64,000 nucleotides of DNA, from contig NZ_PYMA01000013.1 of the NCBI RefSeq assembly GCF_003026495.1, positions 62,001-126,000 of the forward strand, given 5' to 3'. Positions 45,381 to 53,405 of the stretch are shown here, piece by piece. The notes beneath the pieces were generated by a model that had not been told where the DNA came from, searched no databases, and was given only the letters and a program-made list of their open reading frames with translations. Source of the stretch: Photobacterium sanctipauli. Lineage in GTDB: Bacteria; Pseudomonadota; Gammaproteobacteria; Enterobacterales; Vibrionaceae. The number at the start of each line of letters is the position of its first letter. Positions within the stretch are counted from its first letter, which is position 1. Both the position numbers and the translations under genes were made by a program.

Positions 45381-46004
45381 ATGTCTTGCCCTGTATATTT
45401 AGTCGACGATGACATGGGGATAATTGACTCGGTTTCTTATTTGCTAAGTGGCGAGGGTATGGAGGTGCGGAGCTTTAGTAAAGCTGAGCAGTTTTTGAGT
45501 AACGTCAATAAGCAGCTGCCAGGGGTGGTTCTGTTAGATATCAATATGCCATTAATGGATGGCTTGGAATTACAAGAAGTACTCGTACAGACTGACAATT
45601 GTCTTGTCATCATTTTTCTTACCGGCCACGCCAATGTAGAAATAACCAAGCTTGCATTCAAGCGCGGGGCCACTGATCTGTTACAAAAGCCAGTTAAGGG
45701 AGAGGAGCTTTGTAAGGTTGTTGCTCAAGCCCAAGATCTTGCCATTAGTATTTATTCTGCAAAGCAAGCAGATACTGATTTGGAATCACGGATTGCACGG
45801 TTAACAGAAAGAGAAAAAAAGCTGATCCCATTGATTATACAAGGAAAGCCAAACAAGGTAATTGCTGACGAGCTATGCATTGCTCTCCGTACCACCGAAA
45901 TACATCGTCATAATTTATTTAAAAAAATGGGGGTATCCTCGGGTATCCAGCTAGCTTTTGAAGGACAACGGATTCTTCGTATACTAAACCAGTTCAGCGA
46001 GTAA
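45381..46004 (+). CDS. TtrR/FixJ-like response regulator
   Basis: 207 residues starting 2 bases after the kinase gene, so one operon. Receiver domain 1-120 with D53 (VVLLDINMP) and the Lys in LLQKPVKG. C-terminal LuxR-type HTH LTEREKKLIPLIIQGKPNKVIADELCIALRTTEIHRHNLFKKMG. It should be phosphorylated by the TtrS-like kinase and activate the divergent reductase operon. A strong bidirectional terminator follows at 46078-46111. Confidence 0.92.
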   Translation: MSCPVYLVDDDMGIIDSVSYLLSGEGMEVRSFSKAEQFLSNVNKQLPGVVLLDINMPLMDGLELQEVLVQTDNCLVIIFLTGHANVEITKLAFKRGATDLLQKPVKGEELCKVVAQAQDLAISIYSAKQADTDLESRIARLTEREKKLIPLIIQGKPNKVIADELCIALRTTEIHRHNLFKKMGVSSGIQLAFEGQRILRILNQFSE

Positions 46005-46077
46005 GAGAGCCTTATCATTGTCCATAGTCAACTGCGGCAATGACCTGTGGTTATCGCGAGTAAATAGTCACCAAGGT

Positions 46078-46111
46078 AAAAGCCAGCCCACCAAATGGTG
46101 GGCTGGCTTTT
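46078..46111. terminator. Bidirectional terminator
   Basis: AAAAGCCAGCCCACC (46078-46092) pairs perfectly with GGTGGGCTGGCTTTT (46097-46111) around a 4-base loop; it serves the response-regulator gene and the PfkB gene. Confidence 0.93.
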
Positions 46112-46161
46112 GTTTGTATTACTGATACAGGTATTGATATCAGCCTGGTGCGAGCCCTAAA

Positions 46162-47157
46162 TCACGGGTGCTTTGCTTGGAACTGCCGCAGCTCATCAAT
46201 ACTTGGTGCGCCGTCGGAGCCGGGACGGCTAACCACAATGGCTGCCACCATGTTGCCTAGCGTGGTCGCCGTCTCAAGCGTCCAGCCTGCGGAGAGCCCT
46301 GCCAAGACACCCGCGCAGTGGCTGTCGCCAGCGGCAATGGTGTCTGCCACATCCACCTTGAAGGCGGGGATTGGCTGTGGCGCAAAACCCGGCTGGCAGA
46401 TCTGGGCGCCATCCTTATCGAAGCGACATATCAGCGCAATGTTGTGCCGGGCAGAAAATGCCACCGCCTCTTCAATCCCACTCTCTGCTGGGTGATTGCC
46501 CTGGTTAATGCCTTGATCAATATTTTGGTTATTGACGCGCTGGTTTAGTAAGGCAAGCTCGTCCCTGTTCAAGGTCAGGATCGGCTGCTTGGCGAGCAGC
46601 TGTTTAATAAACTCTGCATCAATATCTGCCAGACGCGGCCCGAAATCGACGAACAAGCGGTACTCGTTTGGCAGGTTCAGCAACCATTGGCGCAGCGGTG
46701 CGCTTTGCTCGCTGACCAGCTCATAGCCCGAGACATACACCAAGGCTTGGGATGGCATCGGGATCTGCGCCAGCAGCTCGTCGCTCCAGTACTGCTCGCA
46801 ACCGTCGACGGTGATAAAGGTACGCTCTTTGGTGGCATCGACCATGGCGATGCACCAACCGTTATCGTGATCGGGGTGCCTGAGCAGGATTGGCAGCCCC
46901 TCTTGTGCCATGGCTTTTTCAACCTCGCGGCCCCAGCTGCCATTGCCCACCGGAATCGCATTGATTGGTGCATTGCCCACCCTAGCGAGTGCCCTTGCCA
47001 CATTGAAGGCACAACCACCGATGTGGCGTCCCAACTCTTGGGCGATTTCATCACCGCCGCTTTGCGGTAATCGGTCTAGGCCGAGCATGACATCGCCAAA
47101 CGCGGCACCCACAACAATGACGGGTTGTTTGGCGGTGAGTGAGTTCAAATCAATCAT
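46162..47157 (-). CDS. PfkB-family carbohydrate kinase (YegV-like)
   Basis: 331 residues. N-terminal PfkB signature region GGCAFNVARALARVG and C-terminal nucleotide/anion-hole motif DTIAAGDSHCAGVLAG, where most relatives read DTxGAGD, so one Gly is Ala. The catalytic Asp is kept. It should phosphorylate a sugar or nucleoside. Neighbours on the same strand are a nucleobase-type permease and an ADP-ribosylglycohydrolase-like enzyme, matching the E. coli yegTUV gene content. The substrate of YegV itself is not settled. Confidence 0.88.
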   Translation of the reverse strand: MIDLNSLTAKQPVIVVGAAFGDVMLGLDRLPQSGGDEIAQELGRHIGGCAFNVARALARVGNAPINAIPVGNGSWGREVEKAMAQEGLPILLRHPDHDNGWCIAMVDATKERTFITVDGCEQYWSDELLAQIPMPSQALVYVSGYELVSEQSAPLRQWLLNLPNEYRLFVDFGPRLADIDAEFIKQLLAKQPILTLNRDELALLNQRVNNQNIDQGINQGNHPAESGIEEAVAFSARHNIALICRFDKDGAQICQPGFAPQPIPAFKVDVADTIAAGDSHCAGVLAGLSAGWTLETATTLGNMVAAIVVSRPGSDGAPSIDELRQFQAKHP

Positions 47158-47166
47158 AGGCTGTTC

Positions 47167-48564
47167 CTAACCACGCTTTAGGGTAATGCGGTAAAGCACC
47201 ATGCTCACAATGAACGAGACGAATAGCCCCAGGCTTGAATCGGCAAAAATACCCACAGCAAACGGGCCATCGATGAAGCCGGTGTTACTGACCATCAGGC
47301 CAGATAGCGAGCCTGCAATCCAGCACCATAGTGTTGGCTTGATGGTACCCGTTTCACCGTATAGTTCATGTTGGGTATAACCCGCATGCTGGTGCTTGGT
47401 GTAGAAGTCGGTGATGAAGATCGCCGCCCATGCCGCCAAGAAGACGCCGCAGAACACCAAGAACGAGATGAACGGGCCAAGGAAGTCGCCAGAAACGAAC
47501 AGCACATACAGGGCAACGCCAAGTACCAATACCGCATCCAATGCCACCGCGGTACGCTGCTTGAGCTTGATACCCATGCTAAGCAAGTTAAGGCTGGCTG
47601 AGTACAGGCTCAGTACCGCGATAGTCACGATACCGGCTGTCGCCGCTGCGAGGTATGGCACGGCCATCCATGATGGCAGCAAGCGGCCAATGGCAGAGAT
47701 TGGGTTCTCGTGGGAAGCCAAGTCAGGGATCTGGGCCGTTAGCAAAATACCGGTTAGCATCAGCAGGATCAGCGGTAGCGCAGCACCACCGACTACGGAG
47801 GTGAAGATACCTTGCTTGCTCGACGATGGGCTTTGATCGCGGCTGTAATCGGCGCCGGCAATGGCCCAGCTGATCCCGGTTCCCGCAGCAATAATAGATA
47901 CCGCCGGCAGGAAGCCGGTGATCCAGCTACCTGAAGGCAGGGCCATGATCGCATCCCAATCTGCGGTTGCCATCAGGTAGAGCACCACCAGGAAGGTCAT
48001 CGCACCAAAGGTGCGGGTGATCCATTTTTGCATCAGCAGCACGGTGTTTTGGCCGAGCATACTAACCATTACGGTTAAGCCGCCGAAAAGCAACAGAGAA
48101 ATCGCCGTGCTCAGTGTGCCCTCGGCAAAGCCCAATGCCGCAAACAGGGCGGCAAGGGTGAGGGTACCGGTAATGATATTGACCGCTTCCCAGCCCATCA
48201 GGTTGATCCAGCAGAACGCGGTTGGGGCAATGTTGCCCTTCTTGCCAAAGCTTGAACGCGACAGGGTTAGGGTGGTGGTGCGGCCTATTTTACCTGCGAT
48301 ACTCGAAACGCCCACCAAGGCAAAGGACGCCACGCCGACAATGGCGGCCAGGAGCGATTGGAAGAACGACAGGCCGAACGAGACGATGATTGCGCCATAG
48401 ACAACACCCAGAATACCGATATTGGCGGCACACCAGACGAAGAACAGCTCCGCTGGTTTCTTGGTTTGCTGGCTTTGCGGGACTAAGCCAATACCGAGAT
48501 CTTCGATGCTGGGATCGTTGCTTCCCACGGCTTGGTTGGTTGATAGGGTATCTTTATTGCTCAT
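47167..48564 (-). CDS. NCS1-family nucleobase/nucleoside cation symporter
   Basis: The ATG at 48564 follows AGGAAGGA and gives 465 residues with 12 hydrophobic segments. NCS1 features include GIVYGAIIVSFGLSFFQSLLAAIVG-like TM1 text, AFCWINLMGWEAVNIITGTLTL and GTGISWAIAGADYSRDQSPSSSKQG. CodB and related proteins import cytosine, purines or related ring compounds with H+ or Na+. Its start overlaps the end of the upstream glycohydrolase gene by 11 bases. It takes the place that the MFS nucleoside transporter YegT has in E. coli. Confidence 0.88.
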   Translation of the reverse strand: MSNKDTLSTNQAVGSNDPSIEDLGIGLVPQSQQTKKPAELFFVWCAANIGILGVVYGAIIVSFGLSFFQSLLAAIVGVASFALVGVSSIAGKIGRTTTLTLSRSSFGKKGNIAPTAFCWINLMGWEAVNIITGTLTLAALFAALGFAEGTLSTAISLLLFGGLTVMVSMLGQNTVLLMQKWITRTFGAMTFLVVLYLMATADWDAIMALPSGSWITGFLPAVSIIAAGTGISWAIAGADYSRDQSPSSSKQGIFTSVVGGAALPLILLMLTGILLTAQIPDLASHENPISAIGRLLPSWMAVPYLAAATAGIVTIAVLSLYSASLNLLSMGIKLKQRTAVALDAVLVLGVALYVLFVSGDFLGPFISFLVFCGVFLAAWAAIFITDFYTKHQHAGYTQHELYGETGTIKPTLWCWIAGSLSGLMVSNTGFIDGPFAVGIFADSSLGLFVSFIVSMVLYRITLKRG

Positions 48565-49615
48565 TATCTTGTCCTTCCTGTTGGATTCGGGCGAGGCGGA
48601 ATGTCGCAAGTGTTTGGGCGTAAGGGGTAAAATCGATATTGTTTGCTTGGTTGATCAAATCAATGTGCTGGTCGGCGAAGGCATCAAGGCCGTGCAGGGC
48701 ACCGCATATGGCCACGGCCATGGCGCCAATAGTATCAGTGTCGCCACCCAAGTTGGCAGCCAACTCGGCACAGCGAAGAGGCTGGGTGTCTGCCAGCTCA
48801 ACCAGTGCGATGGCGGTTGGTACCGACTCGATAATGTCCATGCCGGCACCCACTTGCTCATACAAGTCGTTCAGTGCCGTCTTGGCATCTTGCGCGCTGG
48901 CTGACGCTTGAACCACGGCAAGGGCAAAGTTGATACGGTGGCCCAGTAGTGGACTGAAAGTGGACTCATGCTGGCGCTGGGTATCGTTGGCCAGCGGAAT
49001 GACTTCCCCTTTGATTTGCTGCCAGCTTGCTCCTTCTAGGGCACGGCTGATAGCCCAGCTGATCACCACCGCGCCTGCGATAGCAATATCTGATTTGTGG
49101 GTCGGCAGGCAAGATAGCCTTACCCCTGAGACAAACTGGTCTTTATCGTGGGTTGGCAGCAAGCAACCCATGGGTGCCACGCGCATCGCCGAGCCATTGG
49201 TGACGCCGTTGGCTTCGATTTTCTCGAATGGCACCCCTTGGGTGATGGCGGTTAGCGCTGATTTCGATGTTGGGCCCAAGATATTTTTCTCGAATGCATC
49301 AATACGCTTGGCCCAGGCAATGATGTGCTTGGCGATGTTTTCGGGGATGATGTCCCCTTCATCTTCGATGATGGCATCCATCAGCGCTACGCATTGGCTG
49401 GTATCGTCGGTAAATTCGCCCGCCTCGAATTCATTGGCGGCAATGTTTTCTTCGGGTCCCGGTAGAAAATCGCTGATCCAACCAAAATAGGCGGTGACTT
49501 GGTTCTTGGTCCAAAGCTCAGACGGCATGCCCATGGCATCACCGATGGCTTGGCCGTAGAGGCAACCAAGGATTTTCTGTTCTAGCAGGGAAGACTGTGG
49601 CTGTGACGCTGGCAT
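48554..49615 (-). CDS. ADP-ribosylglycohydrolase-family enzyme (YegU-like)
   Basis: I choose the ATG at 49615 (MPASQPQSSLLEQK); a GTG 12 bases further out is the alternative. About 353 residues. Dinuclear Mg-site motifs of the DraG/ARH fold are visible: GCLYGQAIGDAMGMP, FTDDTSQ and NLGGDTDTIGAM. Family members remove ADP-ribose from proteins or hydrolyse small N-glycosides. In this cassette with a permease and a sugar kinase, cleavage of an imported nucleoside-like N-glycoside is the likelier role (inference). It is the first gene of the operon and divergent from the GntR gene. Confidence 0.88.
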   Translation of the reverse strand: MPASQPQSSLLEQKILGCLYGQAIGDAMGMPSELWTKNQVTAYFGWISDFLPGPEENIAANEFEAGEFTDDTSQCVALMDAIIEDEGDIIPENIAKHIIAWAKRIDAFEKNILGPTSKSALTAITQGVPFEKIEANGVTNGSAMRVAPMGCLLPTHDKDQFVSGVRLSCLPTHKSDIAIAGAVVISWAISRALEGASWQQIKGEVIPLANDTQRQHESTFSPLLGHRINFALAVVQASASAQDAKTALNDLYEQVGAGMDIIESVPTAIALVELADTQPLRCAELAANLGGDTDTIGAMAVAICGALHGLDAFADQHIDLINQANNIDFTPYAQTLATFRLARIQQEGQDNEQ

Positions 49616-49668
49616 CGTGTATTTCACTCCAAGGGACGCTTAAATTTTGCACTTTACCCAATCATAAT

Positions 49669-49686
49669 AAGTCCACTTTAAGTCCA
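49669..49686. promoter_or_regulatory. Direct repeat, candidate operator of the yeg-like cassette
   Basis: AAGTCCA occurs at 49669 and 49680, exactly 11 bases (one helical turn) apart, in the divergent gap between the glycohydrolase gene and the GntR gene. GGAC/GTCC words recur near the GntR start (for example at 49774). Confidence 0.45.
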
Positions 49687-49786
49687 GTTAAAATCCTTTT
49701 GTATGCCAATGTGATTTACCCCTCACTCTTTGATACTATGCCATTGGTTTTATTTTTGATTAAAGAACGCGTTTGGACGGTGGAAA

Positions 49787-50530
49787 GTGGAGCAGCAACT
49801 TCTTAGCCAAGTGAAAGACAAACTGGACTTTGATTCATCAGTCCCGCTATATATCCAGCTAAAACAAGGCATTGAACAAGCCATCGTCGATAAGCTGCTG
49901 GTTCACGGCAGCATGCTGCCATCGGAGCGCAAGCTCTCCTTGGCGCTTGGCGTGTCGCGGGTCACCGTGGTGAAGGCATTGGCGGAGTTGCTAGAGCAGG
50001 GCATGGTGGTGAAAAAGCAAGGCAAGGGCACCATGGTCAACCTGCCTATCCACTACAACTTGTCCGGCGGTGGCTTTTCCGCCCAGTTGCAACAGCAAGG
50101 GGCCGTTGCAAACCGTTGGTTGGTGAGGGAGCTGGTGGCGTGCAACGACGAGCTGGGCCTGCACTTGGCCACCGAAAGCGGTGAAACCATCGCCAAGATC
50201 AAGCGTGTCCGCCTTGCCGACGACGTGCCCGTTTCCATCGAGACCATGTACATTCCCGAGCAGTTCTTGCCGCGTCCGGATTTGCTGGAAGGCTCGCTGT
50301 ACGCCTATTGGCGCGAGCAGGGCATCGAGCCCCACACCCAAGACTATTCGCTCAGTGTGTATGAGCCCACTGAAGAAGAAGCCAGAATGCTGGAGATCCC
50401 CCACGGCTTGCCGTTGATGAAAATTATCTTGAAGAGTGTCGATAAGGCGGGCAGGGTGCTGGAGTACGGCTCGGCGATATGCCGCAGCGACTACTATAAG
50501 TTTGACTTCAAGGTGCAGGTCGGTAATTAA
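49787..50530 (+). CDS. GntR-family (HutC/UTRA) regulator, YegW-like
   Basis: 247 residues from a GTG preceded by GTGGAAA. The GntR winged helix is at about 15-85 (PLYIQLKQGIEQAIVDKLLVHGSMLPSERKLSLALGVSRVTVVKALAELLEQGMV). A UTRA ligand domain occupies the rest (ISIETMYIPEQFLP-type text, YSLSVYEPTEEEARMLEIPHGLPLMKI). E. coli YegW sits beside yegTUV in the same way. It is probably a repressor of the divergent operon that releases on binding a sugar phosphate or nucleoside product. Confidence 0.9.
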   Translation: MEQQLLSQVKDKLDFDSSVPLYIQLKQGIEQAIVDKLLVHGSMLPSERKLSLALGVSRVTVVKALAELLEQGMVVKKQGKGTMVNLPIHYNLSGGGFSAQLQQQGAVANRWLVRELVACNDELGLHLATESGETIAKIKRVRLADDVPVSIETMYIPEQFLPRPDLLEGSLYAYWREQGIEPHTQDYSLSVYEPTEEEARMLEIPHGLPLMKIILKSVDKAGRVLEYGSAICRSDYYKFDFKVQVGN

Positions 50531-50572
50531 GGTCTGTTGATCTTTTGAGCTAACCTTATGTTCCGCGAAACA

Positions 50573-50601
50573 AAAAGCCAGACATTCGATGTCTGGCTTT
50601 T
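50573..50601. terminator. Bidirectional terminator
   Basis: AAAAGCCAGACAT (50573-50585) pairs with ATGTCTGGCTTTT (50589-50601); shared by the GntR gene and the BCCT operon. Confidence 0.92.
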
Positions 50602-50637
50602 GTTTATGTGTTGATTTAGCCGATGGCTAGGGATGCA

Positions 50638-52248
50638 TTATGCGGTCTGCATTTCTAGCTTGCCGTCTTTGCCATCGCTCGCTTGGCTCTCTGGCTCACG
50701 GTCCAGCATATCGATCGAGTGCTGCTCGATCTTGCTTGGGTCAAGGTGGCCAAACTCGCTCTGGATATACTTCAGTGCCTTGATGGCCGTAACGGTAAAG
50801 ATAGGTACCATCACCACGATGATCAGTACAGGGAACGACTTCAAGATGTTCAGATCAGCATTGATCAACAGGAAGATGATTGGCAGCACCGTTAGCAGCA
50901 GACACCAGAACAGGCGGAACAGCGGCGAAACGTTGGCATTTTCGTCCAGGCGCTTGGTGGCAATCCCCGCCAGCGAGTAAGACGTGCCGTCCAGTGTGGT
51001 TACGGTGAACAGTACCATAGTCACCAGGTAAACCGCGGTTAGGATCACCGGGATTGGGCTCTGGTTGAACACTTCGCGCACAAGCTCTGTCGGCTGGTTG
51101 GCATTGATTAGGCTAACACCGTCGATTGCCCCACTGTTGATGAAGTTCATGGTGTAAGTGCCGCACACACCAAAGATAACCGCACTACCCAGGGTACCCG
51201 CCCCCACAAGGATCAATACTACATCGCGTACGCGGTGGCCTTGCGAGATTTTGGTGATGAACACACCCACACCCGGTGAGTAGGAGATCCAGTTAGCTAG
51301 GAAGAAAACGGTCCAGTACTGCGGGAAAAGGGTGGTGCCAAACGGATCGGTATTGGTGCTCATACGAAGGTATTCGCTTAGCATGATACCCAGGCCATTG
51401 GTGGTGTTGTTCAAGATCAGCGCCGATGGGCCAATGATGAAGATCAGGCCAATGAAGCCGGCGCAGATGTAGATGGTTGCGCTACTTAGGCGCGCCATGC
51501 CTTTTTCGATACCGATGTAAGAGCTTAGCGAGAACACCACAGACAGGGCCAGGATAACGCCAATACCTAAGAACAAGTTGTCAGGGATCCCGGTCAGTGC
51601 ACTTAGGTTAGAGGAAATCATCGGGATGCCAAGGCCAAGGGTCAGTGCCGTTGCTGCCAAGGTGGTGATGATGAACAGGAGATCGATGAGCTTCTGTACC
51701 CATACCGGAAGTCGGTCGTTGAACAGGCTGTTGACCACGCCGCTCAGGCTCATGCGACGGTTCTTCTTGAGGTAGAACACTATGCTGAACGGAATTGCAA
51801 CGATCAGATAGCAGAACCAGCCAGCCGCGCCCCAGTGGAACATGTTGTAGGCTGAGGCATACTCCATGGCCAGTGCACGGTCGACGATGCCGAACTGCGG
51901 ATCCATGAAGTAGTATGTGCTTTCGATGAAGCCCCAGTACATGGTACTGGCGCCCATACCGGCCGACAGTGCCATGGCAAACAGCTGGAATTTGCTGAAT
52001 TTTGGCTTGTCGCCGCCAAGGCGGATGGCACCGTATTTTGAGAAAGCCAAGTAAAGCAGGATAGCCGTGGCAAGCAAGGTATACCACAAAAAGCCTGAGC
52101 CAAGGTTTATCACGGTAAAGTCGAGCATACTGCCCATGGTACTTTTTACCGATTCGGGGTAGAGCACTGCCAGCACCCCAAGAAGGAGTACGGCAGTGAA
52201 GCTGATAAAGGTCAGCTTCAAGTCGAGTTCAGAGGTTTTCAGTTTCAT
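50638..52248 (-). CDS. BCCT-family transporter (betaine/carnitine/choline type)
   Basis: 536 residues with about 12 membrane segments. The BCCT signature is seen in YWTVFFLANWISYSPGVGVFITKISQGHRVRDVV, and the TM3 segment in SAGMGASTMYWGFIES, which holds the GMG motif and aromatic residues used for trimethylammonium binding. Substrates are quaternary amines such as betaine, carnitine or choline, or zwitterionic analogues. It is the last gene of an operon with an FAD oxidoreductase and an enolase-superfamily enzyme, so it likely supplies their substrate rather than acting in osmoprotection. The C-terminal tail is hydrophilic, about 45 residues. Confidence 0.92.
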   Translation of the reverse strand: MKLKTSELDLKLTFISFTAVLLLGVLAVLYPESVKSTMGSMLDFTVINLGSGFLWYTLLATAILLYLAFSKYGAIRLGGDKPKFSKFQLFAMALSAGMGASTMYWGFIESTYYFMDPQFGIVDRALAMEYASAYNMFHWGAAGWFCYLIVAIPFSIVFYLKKNRRMSLSGVVNSLFNDRLPVWVQKLIDLLFIITTLAATALTLGLGIPMISSNLSALTGIPDNLFLGIGVILALSVVFSLSSYIGIEKGMARLSSATIYICAGFIGLIFIIGPSALILNNTTNGLGIMLSEYLRMSTNTDPFGTTLFPQYWTVFFLANWISYSPGVGVFITKISQGHRVRDVVLILVGAGTLGSAVIFGVCGTYTMNFINSGAIDGVSLINANQPTELVREVFNQSPIPVILTAVYLVTMVLFTVTTLDGTSYSLAGIATKRLDENANVSPLFRLFWCLLLTVLPIIFLLINADLNILKSFPVLIIVVMVPIFTVTAIKALKYIQSEFGHLDPSKIEQHSIDMLDREPESQASDGKDGKLEMQTA

Positions 52249-52270
52249 CTTCTAACGCCTTTAATTTTAA

Positions 52271-53395
52271 TTATTCAAATGTATAGCTGGCGATTGAGGC
52301 GGCTTTTACTGCATCCCAATCCATTTCGATGCCTAATCCGTTGCCCTCTGGGGCATGCACAAACCCTTCCTTGTCTGTACGGATTTGAGTTTTCGAGGCC
52401 AGCTCGAAGCTTTCGTATGGGTAGAACTGTTCGAAGTACTTGCAGTTGTAGTGGGCCAGTGCCACATGCAGGTTGGCTGCCTGGGTGATGGTGTAGCCCA
52501 TGCTCTGGATTTCAACATTCTTCGAGTGGCCTTCGGCAATCGCGAAGCACTTGTTCAGTGGAGTGATGCCGCCACACACTGTGGCGTCTTGGCGAACGTC
52601 AGACCAGAACTTGTTGCCGAGTGCATAGGTCACTTCCTGTAGGGTCAGCAGGCAGTTCCCGTGGCTCGATATTTCCAGATCGGTTTTGTCGACCAAGCGT
52701 TGGTAGGTGTTGTAGTCATAGTCTGAAACCGGGGCTTCCAGCCATTCCCAATCGTGCTTTTCAAGCAGCTTCGCCATGCGCATGGCTTCGTCCGGGGTAT
52801 AGAAAGTGGCGGTATCAAGCATGAAGCGAATACCGGTATTGCCGTAGCGCGCTTGGATCGCGTTTACAAGCGCCACGTCTTTTTGGTACACGCAGTAGCA
52901 GTGAAGTTTGATGGCGGTGAAGCCGTGCTCGATGCAGTCGTCAACATAAGGGAAGTATTCTTCAACCGTGTCGAACATAGGGGTTGACGCGTAAGACAAC
53001 ATTTTGTGGCGGGCACCACCCAGCAGCATGTATAGCGGCATGTTGGCTTTCTTTGCCTTAATATCCCATGCTGCGATATCAATCGGTGACTTGGCCGGCA
53101 GGCCTCCCCAGGTACAGCGCGCTTGCAGCCAAGAATATAGCTCTTCGGTCATCAGCGGGTTCTTGCCAATCAGTCCCGGTACGATGGTGCGCATTGCTTC
53201 GATAATACAGCGGTCAAAATCGTTCTCGGTATAGCTGATTGTGGCGCCGACACCTTCGGTGCCGTCGTTACAAATAATGCGGACAATGTTGTTGGTGTAG
53301 AGCAGAGGCTCTTGGTTATCAGCCCAAGGGATCGGCGGTGCGTCACGGTCGGCTACGGCGTACAGTTCAACACGTTTGATTACGGTATCTTTCAT
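52271..53395 (-). CDS. Enolase-superfamily (mandelate racemase/muconate lactonizing type) enzyme
   Basis: The ATG at 53395 with AAGGAG upstream gives 374 residues. N-terminal capping domain (1-125) and a C-terminal barrel with metal ligands D194 (FMLDTATFY), E220 (WLEAPVSD) and E241 (LEISSHG). The base on strand 2 reads K163-L-H165 instead of the usual KxK, and the strand-7 His of mandelate racemase is absent (QSMGYT near 297-302). An epimerase, dehydratase or cycloisomerase using K163 is possible. It lies between an FAD oxidoreductase and a BCCT transporter, which points to catabolism of a betaine-like or hydroxy-acid compound. Confidence 0.85.
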   Translation of the reverse strand: MKDTVIKRVELYAVADRDAPPIPWADNQEPLLYTNNIVRIICNDGTEGVGATISYTENDFDRCIIEAMRTIVPGLIGKNPLMTEELYSWLQARCTWGGLPAKSPIDIAAWDIKAKKANMPLYMLLGGARHKMLSYASTPMFDTVEEYFPYVDDCIEHGFTAIKLHCYCVYQKDVALVNAIQARYGNTGIRFMLDTATFYTPDEAMRMAKLLEKHDWEWLEAPVSDYDYNTYQRLVDKTDLEISSHGNCLLTLQEVTYALGNKFWSDVRQDATVCGGITPLNKCFAIAEGHSKNVEIQSMGYTITQAANLHVALAHYNCKYFEQFYPYESFELASKTQIRTDKEGFVHAPEGNGLGIEMDWDAVKAASIASYTFE

Positions 53396-53405
53396 TTTTA
53401 ACTCC

